From assembly GCF_040448675.1 (NCBI RefSeq), contig NZ_CP159289.1, forward strand, positions 248,001 through 312,000: 64,000 nt of DNA, given 5' to 3'. Positions 24,924 to 33,167 of this stretch are shown here, one piece after another. Within the stretch, counting starts at the first letter, position 1, and each line of letters opens with the position of its first letter. Source of the DNA: Dyadobacter sp. 676. GTDB lineage: Bacteria; Bacteroidota; Bacteroidia; Cytophagales; Spirosomataceae. Under the pieces are notes generated by a model. That model worked only from the letters and a program-made list of their open reading frames with translations. It made no database searches and was not told the origin of the DNA. The translations under genes and the position numbers were made by a program.

Positions 24924-25440
24924 CGGCGCCGGGCTTTTTGAGGATCAATGCGGAAATGAGCGTAACGACCAGCCCCACGGGCAGGATTTCGGCATAGGTC
25001 CACAGAATGACCACGAGCGGATTCCGGTACATTTCCTTGTAATCCGCCAGTTCGGTCACTTTTGCGTCCAGCTCCGCCGCCGTCGGGCCTTCGGCCTGAA
25101 ATTGTTTCAGCAAATGGGCCGTGTACTTATCCATGAAATCGGGGATAAAAAGGTAATAATCGATCAGCCAGACTACGACATATACAGTCGACGCCACCAA
25201 TGTGATGTATAATCCGATTTTAAATGCTTTTCCAAAAGAAAACGGGCCGTTGTTGTACTTGTCGCGGTAGTTTTTGATCCCGACAAAAACCATTGAAAAC
25301 GACAGCAGCATGGCTGAGTAGCCAAGCAGCATATTGCCTTCAAAACTCTCCTTCTGATAGCAAACGGCCATTGAAGCTACCATGAAAGTCGACACGAGCA
25401 CGCCCGAAATAAGGCCGCAGATAACGATGATCCTGTTCAT
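24907..25440 (-). CDS. DUF4199 membrane protein
   Basis: 177 residues with four hydrophobic segments (IIVICGLISGVLVSTFMVA, MLLGYSAMLLSFSMVFVGI, IGLYITLVASTVYVVVWLI, LVVILWTYAEILPVGLVVTL) and the charged loop after the third, as in DUF4199. I set the start at ATG 25440; the upstream in-frame extension lacks the expected opening hydrophobic segment. The function of the family is unknown. The LuxR-type gene upstream on the same strand is its usual partner in Bacteroidota, but here 267 bases of repeats lie between them. Confidence 0.85.
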   Translation of the reverse strand: MNRIIVICGLISGVLVSTFMVASMAVCYQKESFEGNMLLGYSAMLLSFSMVFVGIKNYRDKYNNGPFSFGKAFKIGLYITLVASTVYVVVWLIDYYLFIPDFMDKYTAHLLKQFQAEGPTAAELDAKVTELADYKEMYRNPLVVILWTYAEILPVGLVVTLISALILKKPGAEVRPA

Positions 25441-25577
25441 ATCATTTCGATTTAAGTATCCGACAATACTGCGAAATTGAGACGTAGCAGCCGTTTTCGA
25501 GTCATACTTTCGGGTGATTTTGCATTCGGCGGGTGAAATATCGTCTCTTTTTCGGGTCAAATGTTGTCAAGTATGGT

Positions 25578-25705
25578 CAGGTGTTGTCAGGTGTGGACAT
25601 AAATAGTAGGTTAACCCTGATTACACATGACTACCTGACAACACATGACTATTCCTGACAACACATGACTACCTGACAACATATGACTATTCCTGACAAC
25701 ACCTG
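25578..25705. repeat. Repeat island: 14-bp inverted ends around a 38-bp direct duplication
   Basis: CAGGTGTTGTCAGG (25578-25591) and CCTGACAACACCTG (25692-25705) are perfect inverted copies. Between them are two 38-base direct units (25625-25662 and 25663-25700) that differ by one base, each made of an 18- and a 20-base half sharing ATGACTA and CCTGACAAC. The island abuts the LuxR stop codon and lies upstream of the DUF4199 gene. Confidence 0.85.
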
Positions 25706-25707
25706 CA

Positions 25708-26187
25708 TCAGGCGATGAGCCTGGAACGTCTTGCCCGTTCGACGGCCTGTGTGCGGTTACGGACTTCCAGTTTTTCAAAAATCCGTGACGAATGTGTTTT
25801 TACCGTATTCAGCGAAACGAATAGCCTTTCGGCAATTTCCTGGTTGCTCAGCCCTTCGGCCACCAGTTGCAGCACTTCGAGCTCGCGCAGGCTGATGCCC
25901 AGGCGCAACCGCTCCGCTTCATCTACTGAGAAATCCCCGCCGGCCGCTACCTCCCGTTCCACGATCCGCGTTTCGACTTTCGGCGTAGTGAGCTTCTGCG
26001 CCAGCCAGATGCCCAGCCCGGTAAAAAGCAGCGCAATCGCGCCGACGTAAATTTCAATAAGGTGATCGATGACCAGGAACCGCAATTCGAGCCACCGGAG
26101 CACAAACAGCAAAAAGGCAAGAGATACGCCGTAGAGCAGCTCCTGCCTGTGTTTGCGGTAAAAATCGCCGATCGTTTTGGGAACCAT
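25708..26187 (-). CDS. Membrane-anchored LuxR-type DNA-binding protein
   Basis: 159 residues. Two N-terminal transmembrane segments (LLYGVSLAFLLFVLRWL and IYVGAIALLFTGLGIWLA), a linker, and a C-terminal LuxR/NarL helix-turn-helix (SLRELEVLQLVAEGLSNQ, then TVKTHSSRIFEKL). There is no receiver domain, so the signal probably comes through the membrane part or a partner. Together with DUF4199 on the same strand it forms the common Bacteroidota pair. The stop codon is 3 bases from the repeat island. Confidence 0.88.
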   Translation of the reverse strand: MVPKTIGDFYRKHRQELLYGVSLAFLLFVLRWLELRFLVIDHLIEIYVGAIALLFTGLGIWLAQKLTTPKVETRIVEREVAAGGDFSVDEAERLRLGISLRELEVLQLVAEGLSNQEIAERLFVSLNTVKTHSSRIFEKLEVRNRTQAVERARRSRLIA

Positions 26188-26267
26188 CTGTAACCAGTCT
26201 GTTGCTTCGCCAAAAATAAAAATTTTCGGCCAGCGGTCTAATCCGTTCCCGGCGTTTTTCCGGGCGG

Positions 26268-26639
26268 TTACTTGCTATGCGCCAGGATAACGTCCTTTAC
26301 GCCATCGCAGAGGTTTTTGACACGATGGTAAGCATCGCGGCTATTCTCCTCCTTATCGAGATAAACCATCAGCTCGCCGGGCGATGATTCGATGGTCAGT
26401 TTGGTTTGGTCTTTCAACACGGTGATGATTTTGGAATCCCTCTCCGGATCGATTCGCGTGGGCGAAATACGGTCGTTGAGAAATTCGCTAACATATGGCG
26501 ACAGGTCCTCGTCGAAATGGGCCCTGAACCGGTAATAATCGTCGTCGTCCTTCACGGCAATATTAACGTCGCCGTTGTTACAGGAAATCAGCAATGCGAG
26601 TATGGCAATTTGCGAGATCAATAGTGATTTTATTTTCAT
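26268..26639 (-). CDS. Hypothetical small lipoprotein
   Basis: 123 residues; signal peptide with lipobox ALLISC (Cys20). The mature part is acidic (VKDDDDYYRF) with alternating beta and helical stretches. Single gene, 80 bases upstream of the LuxR gene in the same direction. I do not recognise a family. Confidence 0.7.
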   Translation of the reverse strand: MKIKSLLISQIAILALLISCNNGDVNIAVKDDDDYYRFRAHFDEDLSPYVSEFLNDRISPTRIDPERDSKIITVLKDQTKLTIESSPGELMVYLDKEENSRDAYHRVKNLCDGVKDVILAHSK

Positions 26640-26862
26640 GGTAAAAAATGTTTTACAAGGTACTATGCAATATACAGTACCTACTCCAGAACTGCAACCT
26701 CAATGTGACGAGCGGTAGCGTCCCTCTCGGGATCGTGTTGCAGAACCGCCTCCAATGTTTGGTGTCTTATATTAAATTGGCTGAAACTAATCCGGTAACC
26801 GTCTTGAAAACAGCATTACTTCCCCCTCCATTTGCCGGTTCCTCGAAAGTCGGCGCATCACA

Positions 26863-28245
26863 TTGCTACTGGTCCTTGTGCTAATGGTCGCGGCAAATAC
26901 ACTGGCACAAACGGGCACGAAAGAGGATTCTCTTTACATCCGCCGGCACTACACCAAAATCGAGCGGCAAATCCCCATGCGCGATGGCGTGAAGCTTTTC
27001 ACTTCTATTTATTTGCCCAAAGACATCACTAAAAGCAAAGCCTACCCTATTCTGCTCAACAGGACTCCATACAGTGTCGCGCCTTATGGTGAAGACTCGT
27101 ACAAAACAGCATTGGGGCCCGGCATGCTGTTCGCCAGCGAGGGATATATTATCGTATATCAGGATGTAAAGGGCGAATTTATGTCGGAAGGCTATTTCGA
27201 GGCTTACCGGCCGTCTATTCCCGTTAAAAAGAGTAAAACAGACATCGACGAAAGCTCGGACGACTACAACACCATCGAATGGCTCATTAAAAATATAGAA
27301 GGAAACAATGGCAAGGTAGGCACCTGGGGCATTTCAGCGCCCGGTTATTATGCTACCATGACGGCCGTGGAGGCACACCCCTGCATTGAAAATCGCTTCA
27401 CCGCAGGCACCGGTTACCGACTGGTTCATGGGCGACGACCGGCACCACAACGGCGCATTCTTCCTGATGGGTATATTCGCATTCCTTTTCGTCGTACAGC
27501 GCGTCGCGGCCGGTCCCTACCACGAAAGGTGCACCTCAGTTCTCAGCCTATGGAACACCGGATTCCTATGAATTTTACAAGAAAATAGGGCCGCTGAAAA
27601 ACTTTAACGAACAGATTTTCAAGGGCCCGAACCACATCTGGAATCAGATGATGGAAAACGAAACCTACAACGATTTCTGGAAAGCCCGCACGCCTGTGCC
27701 GCATTTGAAAAACATCAAACCGGCGGTGACCCCGATAAGCCTGTGCCATATGCCTCGGGAATCCGCATCATCCGCGGAAGCGATTTTATGTATGAGGACC
27801 AGCGTTTTGCCACCTCCCGGCTGGATGTGCTCGTGTATGAGTCGGAAGTTTTAAAGGAAGATGTGACCATTTCGGGCAACGTCTTTGCCGACCTGTTCGT
27901 ATCGACTACCGGCACCGATGCCGATTTCGTTGTCAAGCTCACGACGTTTATCCCGGCGACGCTCCGAACAACGTTCCCGTTAACCCGAACATGAAAATGG
28001 GCGGTTTCCAGTTGCTCGTCCGCGGCGAGGTAATGCGTGCCAAATTCCGGAAAAGCTTTTCGAAATCCGAACCGATGAAACCGGGTAAAATCGAAAACGC
28101 GAAATTCGACATGCAGGACGCGGCACATTGTTTCAAAAGGGGCCACAAGATCATGGTGCAGGTGCAGAGCTCGTGGTTCCCGCTTGTAGACCGCAACCCG
28201 CAGAAGTTTGTGACAGTAATCCGCGCTGTTAGTCCAAAACTAAAC
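26863..28245 (+). pseudogene. Decayed CocE/NonD-family hydrolase (X-Pro dipeptidyl-peptidase-like)
   Basis: Fragments in three frames together match a CocE/NonD hydrolase, normally over 600 residues: an export signal, IPMRDGVKLFTSIYLPKD, KVGTWGISAPGYYATM (the usual GxSYxG nucleophile region reads GISAPG), then DWFMGDD...HHNGAFFL, SYEFYKKIGPLKNFNEQ, and the C-terminal jelly-roll part DADFVVKL...KMGGFQLLVRGEV...SSWFPLVDRNPQKF. Defects: +1 at about 27380 (C run), +1 at 27485-27487 (a CTT codon), a large internal deletion near 27730 that removes the region carrying the catalytic Asp and His, -1 near 27938, and loss of the C-terminus after about 28212. No good start codon fits the signal peptide. 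It cannot encode an active enzyme. Confidence 0.85.
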
Positions 28246-28257
28246 AGACCGCACATA

Positions 28258-29991
28258 TTACCCGGCCTTTTTCAGTCCGATTGTGAAAGTGCTGCCCGCA
28301 CCGAGCTCGCTTTCAACGGTAAGCGTGCCGTTCTGGGCTTCCATAAATTCGCGGCTGATTGCCAGGCCCAGGCCGGTTCCCTCCCGGGCTGAACCCGGTA
28401 CACGGAAATAGCGGTCGAAAATCTTATCCTTATATTCCTGTGAAATACCCTGGCCATTGTCCCTGACCGCAATTTGCACCGTTTCGTCATCCTCGGTCAA
28501 TGCGATTTGAACGCTCGAATGGTCGTAGGAATAGCGGATCGCATTGGAAATCAGGTTCGTCAGTACCCAGGCTGTCTTTTCCGAATCGGCCAGAACATGC
28601 GAGCGCACGCCGTTTTCTTCAATTTGCAAGCGGATATCGCGGCTTTCGGCCTGGGTTTCGGTAGCGGCAACTGCATATCGGACGATTTCGCCGGGCGACG
28701 CAGTGCCGATATTCAGCTGAATTTTCCCGCTTTCCACCTGGGTGATGTTCAACAGTTCGCCTGTGATTTTCAGAAGGCGGTCGGCATCCTCGCGGATGCT
28801 GTCGAGCAGGTTGCGCTGTTCCTCGTTGGTTTCGCCCACGCGCTCGTTGCGCAGAAGATCCAGCGTGATTTTGATCGAGGAAATGGGCGTTTTGAGTTCA
28901 TGGGAGACGTTGGCGATGAAGTTCGTTTTGGCAAAATCCAGCTCCTTGTACGGCGTCACGTTCCGCAGGATGATCACGTGCCCTATCGATCTCGGTTGCT
29001 GCTCGCCTGTGGGCACGATAGAAATATCGACATATTCTTTTTCAAAATAGCTCTCCTTATCGTCGGCATAAATCTTGATCGGCGCCGGCTGCTCGCTATG
29101 CTTCGCCTGCGGTTCTGAAATATCTTTCACCAGCGAGCGTACGAGGTCGTTATGCAGCGCCACGTCCGCGGCATCGCGGCCGACGAGCCCGGCTGCTTGC
29201 AGGCCGGTCACTTTCCTGGCCTCTTCGTTGGCAAAAATCACCTTGCGGTTCTCATCCAGCCCGATCACCGGGTCATGCATATTGTCTATCAGCGTCTCCA
29301 CCCGCTTTTTTTCCATCATTAATCTGGCCAGATTGCTGCTGTTGTACTCTTCCAGTTTCTCCGCCATCGTGTTGAACGACTGTGCGAGCTGCCCGTATTC
29401 GTCGCGACTGCCGAAATGTACGCGTTCGGTGTAGTTCTCGTTGGCGATCTGGCGGATGCTTTCCGTTAGCTCGCGGATCGGGTTAGCGATATTGCCCGGC
29501 AGGTTGACGAACAGGGTAAACGCGATTACGAAGCACAGCGTGCCGGTAATGCCGATCCACACCATCGAGCTTTTGGCCGTCTGGCCGGCAATGTGGCTTT
29601 TGCGGTTTATGGCGTCGAGGTTAACGCGCATGATTTCGAGCGCATCGCTGCGGATCCGCGCGATTACGCCCTTGTCGCGCACATTTGCCCTGAGTTTTTC
29701 GAAATGGTCCGTCAGCCGTGCGGTAAGCTCCCTTTCCCCGATTTCCGTAATATTTTTCTGTTGCGCTTCGAGATTCTTTTTAAATACATCCAATGCGCCG
29801 GCGTGCACTTCCAGCTCGTCGAGCGCTTGCAGCATCTGGCGCGTGTATTGCAGGGAATTATGATTGGCGACGAGGATATTGCGCGAATCCGCCGAAAGCA
29901 GGCTCACCTGCCTGATCCCCACCACAGCCAGCACGGTGATCATGGCGAAAAGCAGGCCGATCCCCAGCCTCAGTTTGGTTTTGATCTTCAT
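28258..29991 (-). CDS. HAMP-PAS sensor histidine kinase of the kdp locus
   Basis: 577 residues. TM1 (LRLGIGLLFAMITVLAVVGI), a periplasmic helical region, TM2 (SMVWIGITGTLCFVIAFTLFV), HAMP, PAS (TLIDNMHDPVIGLDENRKVIF), HisKA (NFIANVSHELKTPISSIK) and HATPase_c (NLISNAIRYS, VRDNGQGISQEY, GTGLGLAISREFM). It starts one base after the stop of the truncated kdpD and so is translated with it. The classical KdpD kinase half is missing from that gene, so this kinase probably takes over, signalling to the sigma-54-type regulator at 37300. Convergent with the CocE pseudogene. Confidence 0.9.
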   Translation of the reverse strand: MKIKTKLRLGIGLLFAMITVLAVVGIRQVSLLSADSRNILVANHNSLQYTRQMLQALDELEVHAGALDVFKKNLEAQQKNITEIGERELTARLTDHFEKLRANVRDKGVIARIRSDALEIMRVNLDAINRKSHIAGQTAKSSMVWIGITGTLCFVIAFTLFVNLPGNIANPIRELTESIRQIANENYTERVHFGSRDEYGQLAQSFNTMAEKLEEYNSSNLARLMMEKKRVETLIDNMHDPVIGLDENRKVIFANEEARKVTGLQAAGLVGRDAADVALHNDLVRSLVKDISEPQAKHSEQPAPIKIYADDKESYFEKEYVDISIVPTGEQQPRSIGHVIILRNVTPYKELDFAKTNFIANVSHELKTPISSIKITLDLLRNERVGETNEEQRNLLDSIREDADRLLKITGELLNITQVESGKIQLNIGTASPGEIVRYAVAATETQAESRDIRLQIEENGVRSHVLADSEKTAWVLTNLISNAIRYSYDHSSVQIALTEDDETVQIAVRDNGQGISQEYKDKIFDRYFRVPGSAREGTGLGLAISREFMEAQNGTLTVESELGAGSTFTIGLKKAG

Positions 29992-29992
29992 T

Positions 29993-31138
29993 TCAGGAAA
30001 GTATTACGAGGTCAATGTCGGAAGAAGACATTTTATTTAAAAGCCCGTTGAAGACATTCGTTGCGAGGATAACCTTGAAAAGATTCAAATGGGGCTTTCC
30101 GATGCATATCGTTGTGATCTTGTTCTTTTCGGCCACTTCCACGATCGTTTTGGCAATGCTGCCGCTTCCGATTCTGATCACATTCCCTCCGAGTTCGGTG
30201 GCCAGTTTGAAATTGTTGATCAAATGCCGCTGCTTCGCCAGCCCGATACGGCTCGCCGACTCGCGGGGCGTTTGCACATACAGCAGAAACCAGGTACTGT
30301 GATAGTAATTCGCAAGCCGAGCCGTTTTACGGATCACATTGCGGGCCGTCTTTTCATTACTGCTGATGCACGCCAGGAACCGCTCGTGTTTGAGCGCCAT
30401 TCCCGGCTGTATTTCACTCTCCACCTTCCGCTCCACCTGAGAAGCCACTTCTTTCAATGCCAGCTCGCGCAGTTGGAGGATGTGCCGGGGCTTGAAGAAA
30501 TGCTGCAATGCGACCTGGACCTTTTCCTCCCGGTAAATTTTGCCCTCTTTCAAACGGGTAATCAGCTCGTCGGCGGTAAGGTCGATATTCACGACCTCGT
30601 CGGCCAGGCCAAGCACTTTGTCGGGAATGCGTTCGGCCACCTCCACGCCGGTGATTTCCCTTACTTCCTGGTTCAGGCTCTCGATATGCTGGATGTTCAC
30701 GGCCGAAATCACGTTAATTCCCGCGTCGAGGATATCCAGCACATCCTGCCATCGCTTGGCGTTCTTGCTACCCTCGATATTCGAGTGCGCCAGCTCGTCG
30801 ACTATCACAACTTCCGGCCGCAGCGCGATCACGGCCTGCACGTCGAACTCTTCCAGCTCCTTACCCTTGTAAAACAGCTTCCGCCTGGGGATCACCGGCA
30901 GGCCTTCCAGCAATTCGTGCGTCTCTTTCCGTTGATGGGTTTCGATATAACCGATCTTCACATCGATGCCGGTTCGCAAGAGTGCGTGAGCTTCCTGCAA
31001 CATGCGGTAGGTTTTGCCCACGCCGGCGCTCATACCGATGTATATCTTGAATTTGCCCCTTCTCGATTTTCGGATCAGTTCGAGGAAATGTTCGGCGTTG
31101 CTGGTTTCCATTTGCCAGGGAGTTTTATACACGGACAC
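29993..31138 (-). CDS. kdpD: KdpD N-terminal sensor only (KdpD + Usp domains)
   Basis: 381 residues against about 900 for full KdpD. Walker A GMSAGVGKT and the following KdpD domain (VDELAHSNIEGSKNAKRWQD, NIQHIESLN), then a universal-stress-type domain (FLACISSNEKTARNVIRKTARLA to SDIDLVIL). The DUF4118 membrane block and the kinase module are absent, with no sign of a frameshift, so this is a naturally short form. It may bind cyclic di-AMP or ATP at the Usp part, as in other short KdpD proteins; that is inference. An alternative start is 31111 (METSNAEHF). Confidence 0.88.
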   Translation of the reverse strand: MSVYKTPWQMETSNAEHFLELIRKSRRGKFKIYIGMSAGVGKTYRMLQEAHALLRTGIDVKIGYIETHQRKETHELLEGLPVIPRRKLFYKGKELEEFDVQAVIALRPEVVIVDELAHSNIEGSKNAKRWQDVLDILDAGINVISAVNIQHIESLNQEVREITGVEVAERIPDKVLGLADEVVNIDLTADELITRLKEGKIYREEKVQVALQHFFKPRHILQLRELALKEVASQVERKVESEIQPGMALKHERFLACISSNEKTARNVIRKTARLANYYHSTWFLLYVQTPRESASRIGLAKQRHLINNFKLATELGGNVIRIGSGSIAKTIVEVAEKNKITTICIGKPHLNLFKVILATNVFNGLLNKMSSSDIDLVILS

Positions 31139-31150
31139 GAAAGTTATATG

Positions 31151-32239
31151 TCAATTCAATGCGAAAGTCAGGGCGGTAGTCAGGTAAGTCTTGTTTTTGG
31201 ACAAATCAGCATCCTTACCATTGAAAATGGCGTCGCGGCTGCGGAGATTGCGTGCCTCGATCCGCCACATTACCTGCGGGGTGACCCGGTAGTCGAAGTT
31301 CAGCGATGTACCGAAAGTCCGGAAGCCACTACTGGTGCCCGTAGCGACGATCACCCCGTTCTTGTCATGATAGTACTCTCCGCGGACCGCGATATCGATT
31401 TTGGAAGAAGGTGAAAAGCGCAGGATCGTTACCGGCACGTAAACCGTGTTATACGTACCGCTGCCCTTTGCCTTCTGCTCGCTGCCGATGTCGAAACCGG
31501 TGGTAAGGGCCCATTGGTCCGAAAACTGAAATATTCCGTAAATATTATGGTAATACCGCATTTGCCGCGTACTGTCGGGCTTGTCACTGCCTATGAATGT
31601 GCTGTAATTCAATGTCACAGCCGCATTTGGTTTAAAGGTAATCTGCGTCCCGAATGCGGGCGTGGAATTACCGTCCGCCCGCTGAATACGTTGCCAGCCG
31701 TTAAGGTACATTGCGGAGAGGTACCATTTAGAGTCCTGTGTGGTGTAGGCCAACTTCAAACCTGTTTCGAAATAAGGCGTGTTTTCCGCCATCAGGCTTC
31801 GCGTCAAAGCCCAGTTGTCTTTCCCGATCGCGCTTTCGAAACCGATATGGGACGGCATAATGCCCGCGTCGAGCCATAGGTTCCGGTTCCGGGAAATCTT
31901 TATCCCCGCATTCGCTTCGAATACGTTTTTCAGCACGCCGGGTTCGCCGGCGTAATTGGCATTCATGTAGGTACCCGCCGCCAACGCCAGATTCGCTCGC
32001 ACGTGTTCATGCGTATAGCCGGCTTTCAGGAATGCGAGGTTCAGGCTCACTTCGCCCGTCCGGTTATGGTTGTAGATAAAACCGGGCATGGTATGGTTAC
32101 CGGTTTTGTGGAATTCCTGTAAATAATACGTCTCCACATAAGCGCTCACCGCTAATGGCGACATGGACCGTGTCGAATCCTGTGCAGTAGCGTGCGAAAC
32201 AGAGGCAATGGCAAGTAGAGTGAATAGCAAGGTTTTCAT
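31151..32239 (-). CDS. Outer-membrane beta-barrel porin of the kdp locus
   Basis: 362 residues with a signal peptide (MKTLLFTLLAIASVSHATAQ). The body alternates polar and hydrophobic residues in strands, ends in an aromatic/hydrophobic C-terminus (YLTTALTFALN), and matches the putative beta-barrel porin type often placed between kdpC and kdpD in Bacteroidota. Its likely role is passage of ions across the outer membrane, so that the inner-membrane Kdp pump is supplied. It lies 12 bases from kdpD and 90 bases from kdpC. Confidence 0.82.
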   Translation of the reverse strand: MKTLLFTLLAIASVSHATAQDSTRSMSPLAVSAYVETYYLQEFHKTGNHTMPGFIYNHNRTGEVSLNLAFLKAGYTHEHVRANLALAAGTYMNANYAGEPGVLKNVFEANAGIKISRNRNLWLDAGIMPSHIGFESAIGKDNWALTRSLMAENTPYFETGLKLAYTTQDSKWYLSAMYLNGWQRIQRADGNSTPAFGTQITFKPNAAVTLNYSTFIGSDKPDSTRQMRYYHNIYGIFQFSDQWALTTGFDIGSEQKAKGSGTYNTVYVPVTILRFSPSSKIDIAVRGEYYHDKNGVIVATGTSSGFRTFGTSLNFDYRVTPQVMWRIEARNLRSRDAIFNGKDADLSKNKTYLTTALTFALN

Positions 32240-32329
32240 AAAAAAGCAATCTGTTCAATTTCGGCCGCGCGGTTGAGATGTGCGCTGCCCGCTGCGACGG
32301 CGTGGGAAACGGGCGGCGCCTTGGTGGGG

Positions 32330-32890
32330 CTACTTCAATTGGTCGAGTGCCAGGTTCAGTTTCAGCACATTGATTTTCGTCGGACCGAACATTCCGAGCA
32401 ATGGTCCCTCAATATGCTCATTAACCAGTTGCTGTAATTTCTGCCGGGATACATTACGCACTTTCGCGATCCTGTTCACCTGCACCAGCGCCGCTTTTTC
32501 GGAAATGTGCGGGTCCAGCCCGCTACCACTCGCTGTGACGAGCTCCACAGGAATATCGGCCTTTCGTACATCAGGATTATGCATTAAAAAAGTGTCGATG
32601 CGGGCCTGCACTACGCCAAGATACTCCTCATTGGAAGGCCCTTTGTTGCTGCCGCCGCTACCGGATGCATTATACTTAACCGCCGAGGGGCGCGAATTGA
32701 AATACCTGTCGTCCGTAAACGATTGCCCGATATTGGCATAGTACCGCTTGCCGTTTTGTTCGATAACCTCTCCTCTGCCATGGTTAGGAAAGAGCTGTGC
32801 AATGCCGAAAATCGCCAGCGTATATACACCGGAGAAGAATAAGAGCGTCACGGCCGTCAGCCGGATCGCCGGAAGAATGTGTTGTTTCAT
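32330..32890 (-). CDS. kdpC: Potassium-transporting ATPase subunit C
   Basis: 186 residues, one N-terminal transmembrane segment (LTAVTLLFFSGVYTLAIFGIA) and the family motifs GQSFTDDRYFNSRPSA, TASGSGLDPHIS and ALVQVNRIAKVR. KdpC stabilises the KdpA-KdpB complex in the inner membrane. It is separated from kdpB by 277 bases that hold an antitoxin-like gene on the opposite strand. Confidence 0.95.
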   Translation of the reverse strand: MKQHILPAIRLTAVTLLFFSGVYTLAIFGIAQLFPNHGRGEVIEQNGKRYYANIGQSFTDDRYFNSRPSAVKYNASGSGGSNKGPSNEEYLGVVQARIDTFLMHNPDVRKADIPVELVTASGSGLDPHISEKAALVQVNRIAKVRNVSRQKLQQLVNEHIEGPLLGMFGPTKINVLKLNLALDQLK

Positions 32891-32926
32891 GGGCTTGAAA
32901 TTTTTATTTTGAGAAAAAGAAATCGC

Positions 32927-33163
32927 ATGGAAGCCGTTTTAAGAATTCAGTCTTCGGAGTTTACAGATGAATTGATTGAAAAAATCAAAGCGTTGGTTCG
33001 TGGTAAAGAAAACTCCGAAATTACCATCAGCATTAGCGATCGGGCTTCCAAAGGGTTTCTTCGCGAAGAAACCCGTGAAGAATATTTTGAGCGTCTGGAA
33101 AAAGGCATCGAGAATTTCGAGAAAGGCAATGTGGTTACCGTTCATGGCCATTATGAACAATAG
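32927..33163 (+). CDS. Antitoxin-like small protein inside the kdp operon, opposite strand
   Basis: 78 residues from ATG 32927. The sequence (MEAVLRIQSSEFTDELIEKI...KGFLREETREEYFERLEKGI...NVVT) resembles a Bacteroidota family of putative type II antitoxins, usually followed by a RelE/ParE toxin gene. No toxin follows here: the gene stops 5 bases before the convergent kdpB end, and its C-terminus (VTVHGHYEQ) is shorter than the usual tail. Either a remnant of a mobile toxin-antitoxin unit or a free-standing antitoxin. Antisense RNA over the kdpB-kdpC junction would be a side effect of its transcription. Confidence 0.7.
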   Translation: MEAVLRIQSSEFTDELIEKIKALVRGKENSEITISISDRASKGFLREETREEYFERLEKGIENFEKGNVVTVHGHYEQ

Positions 33164-33167
33164 TGAA

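Noticed and set aside
24745..25212. Plus-strand frame with repeated Cys/His (CRRHLCRPHLCRPHL) as a metal-binding peptide
   Set aside because: It is the translation of the 15-bp tandem repeat antisense to the DUF4199 gene; there is no start signal or conserved context.
25625..25705. Alternating 18/20-base repeats as a CRISPR-like array
   Set aside because: Units directly abut, the non-shared bases are part of a 38-base duplication, and there are no spacers or cas genes.
26863..28245. Programmed frameshifting in the CocE-type gene
   Set aside because: Loss of the region carrying the catalytic Asp and His, a missing C-terminus and no start codon mean that no frameshift could restore an active enzyme.
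30089..31414. Plus-strand open frame of 441 codons antisense to kdpD and the porin gene
   Set aside because: KdpD motifs (Walker A, Usp) and the barrel gene with its signal peptide lie on the minus strand; the plus frame is a His-rich shadow.
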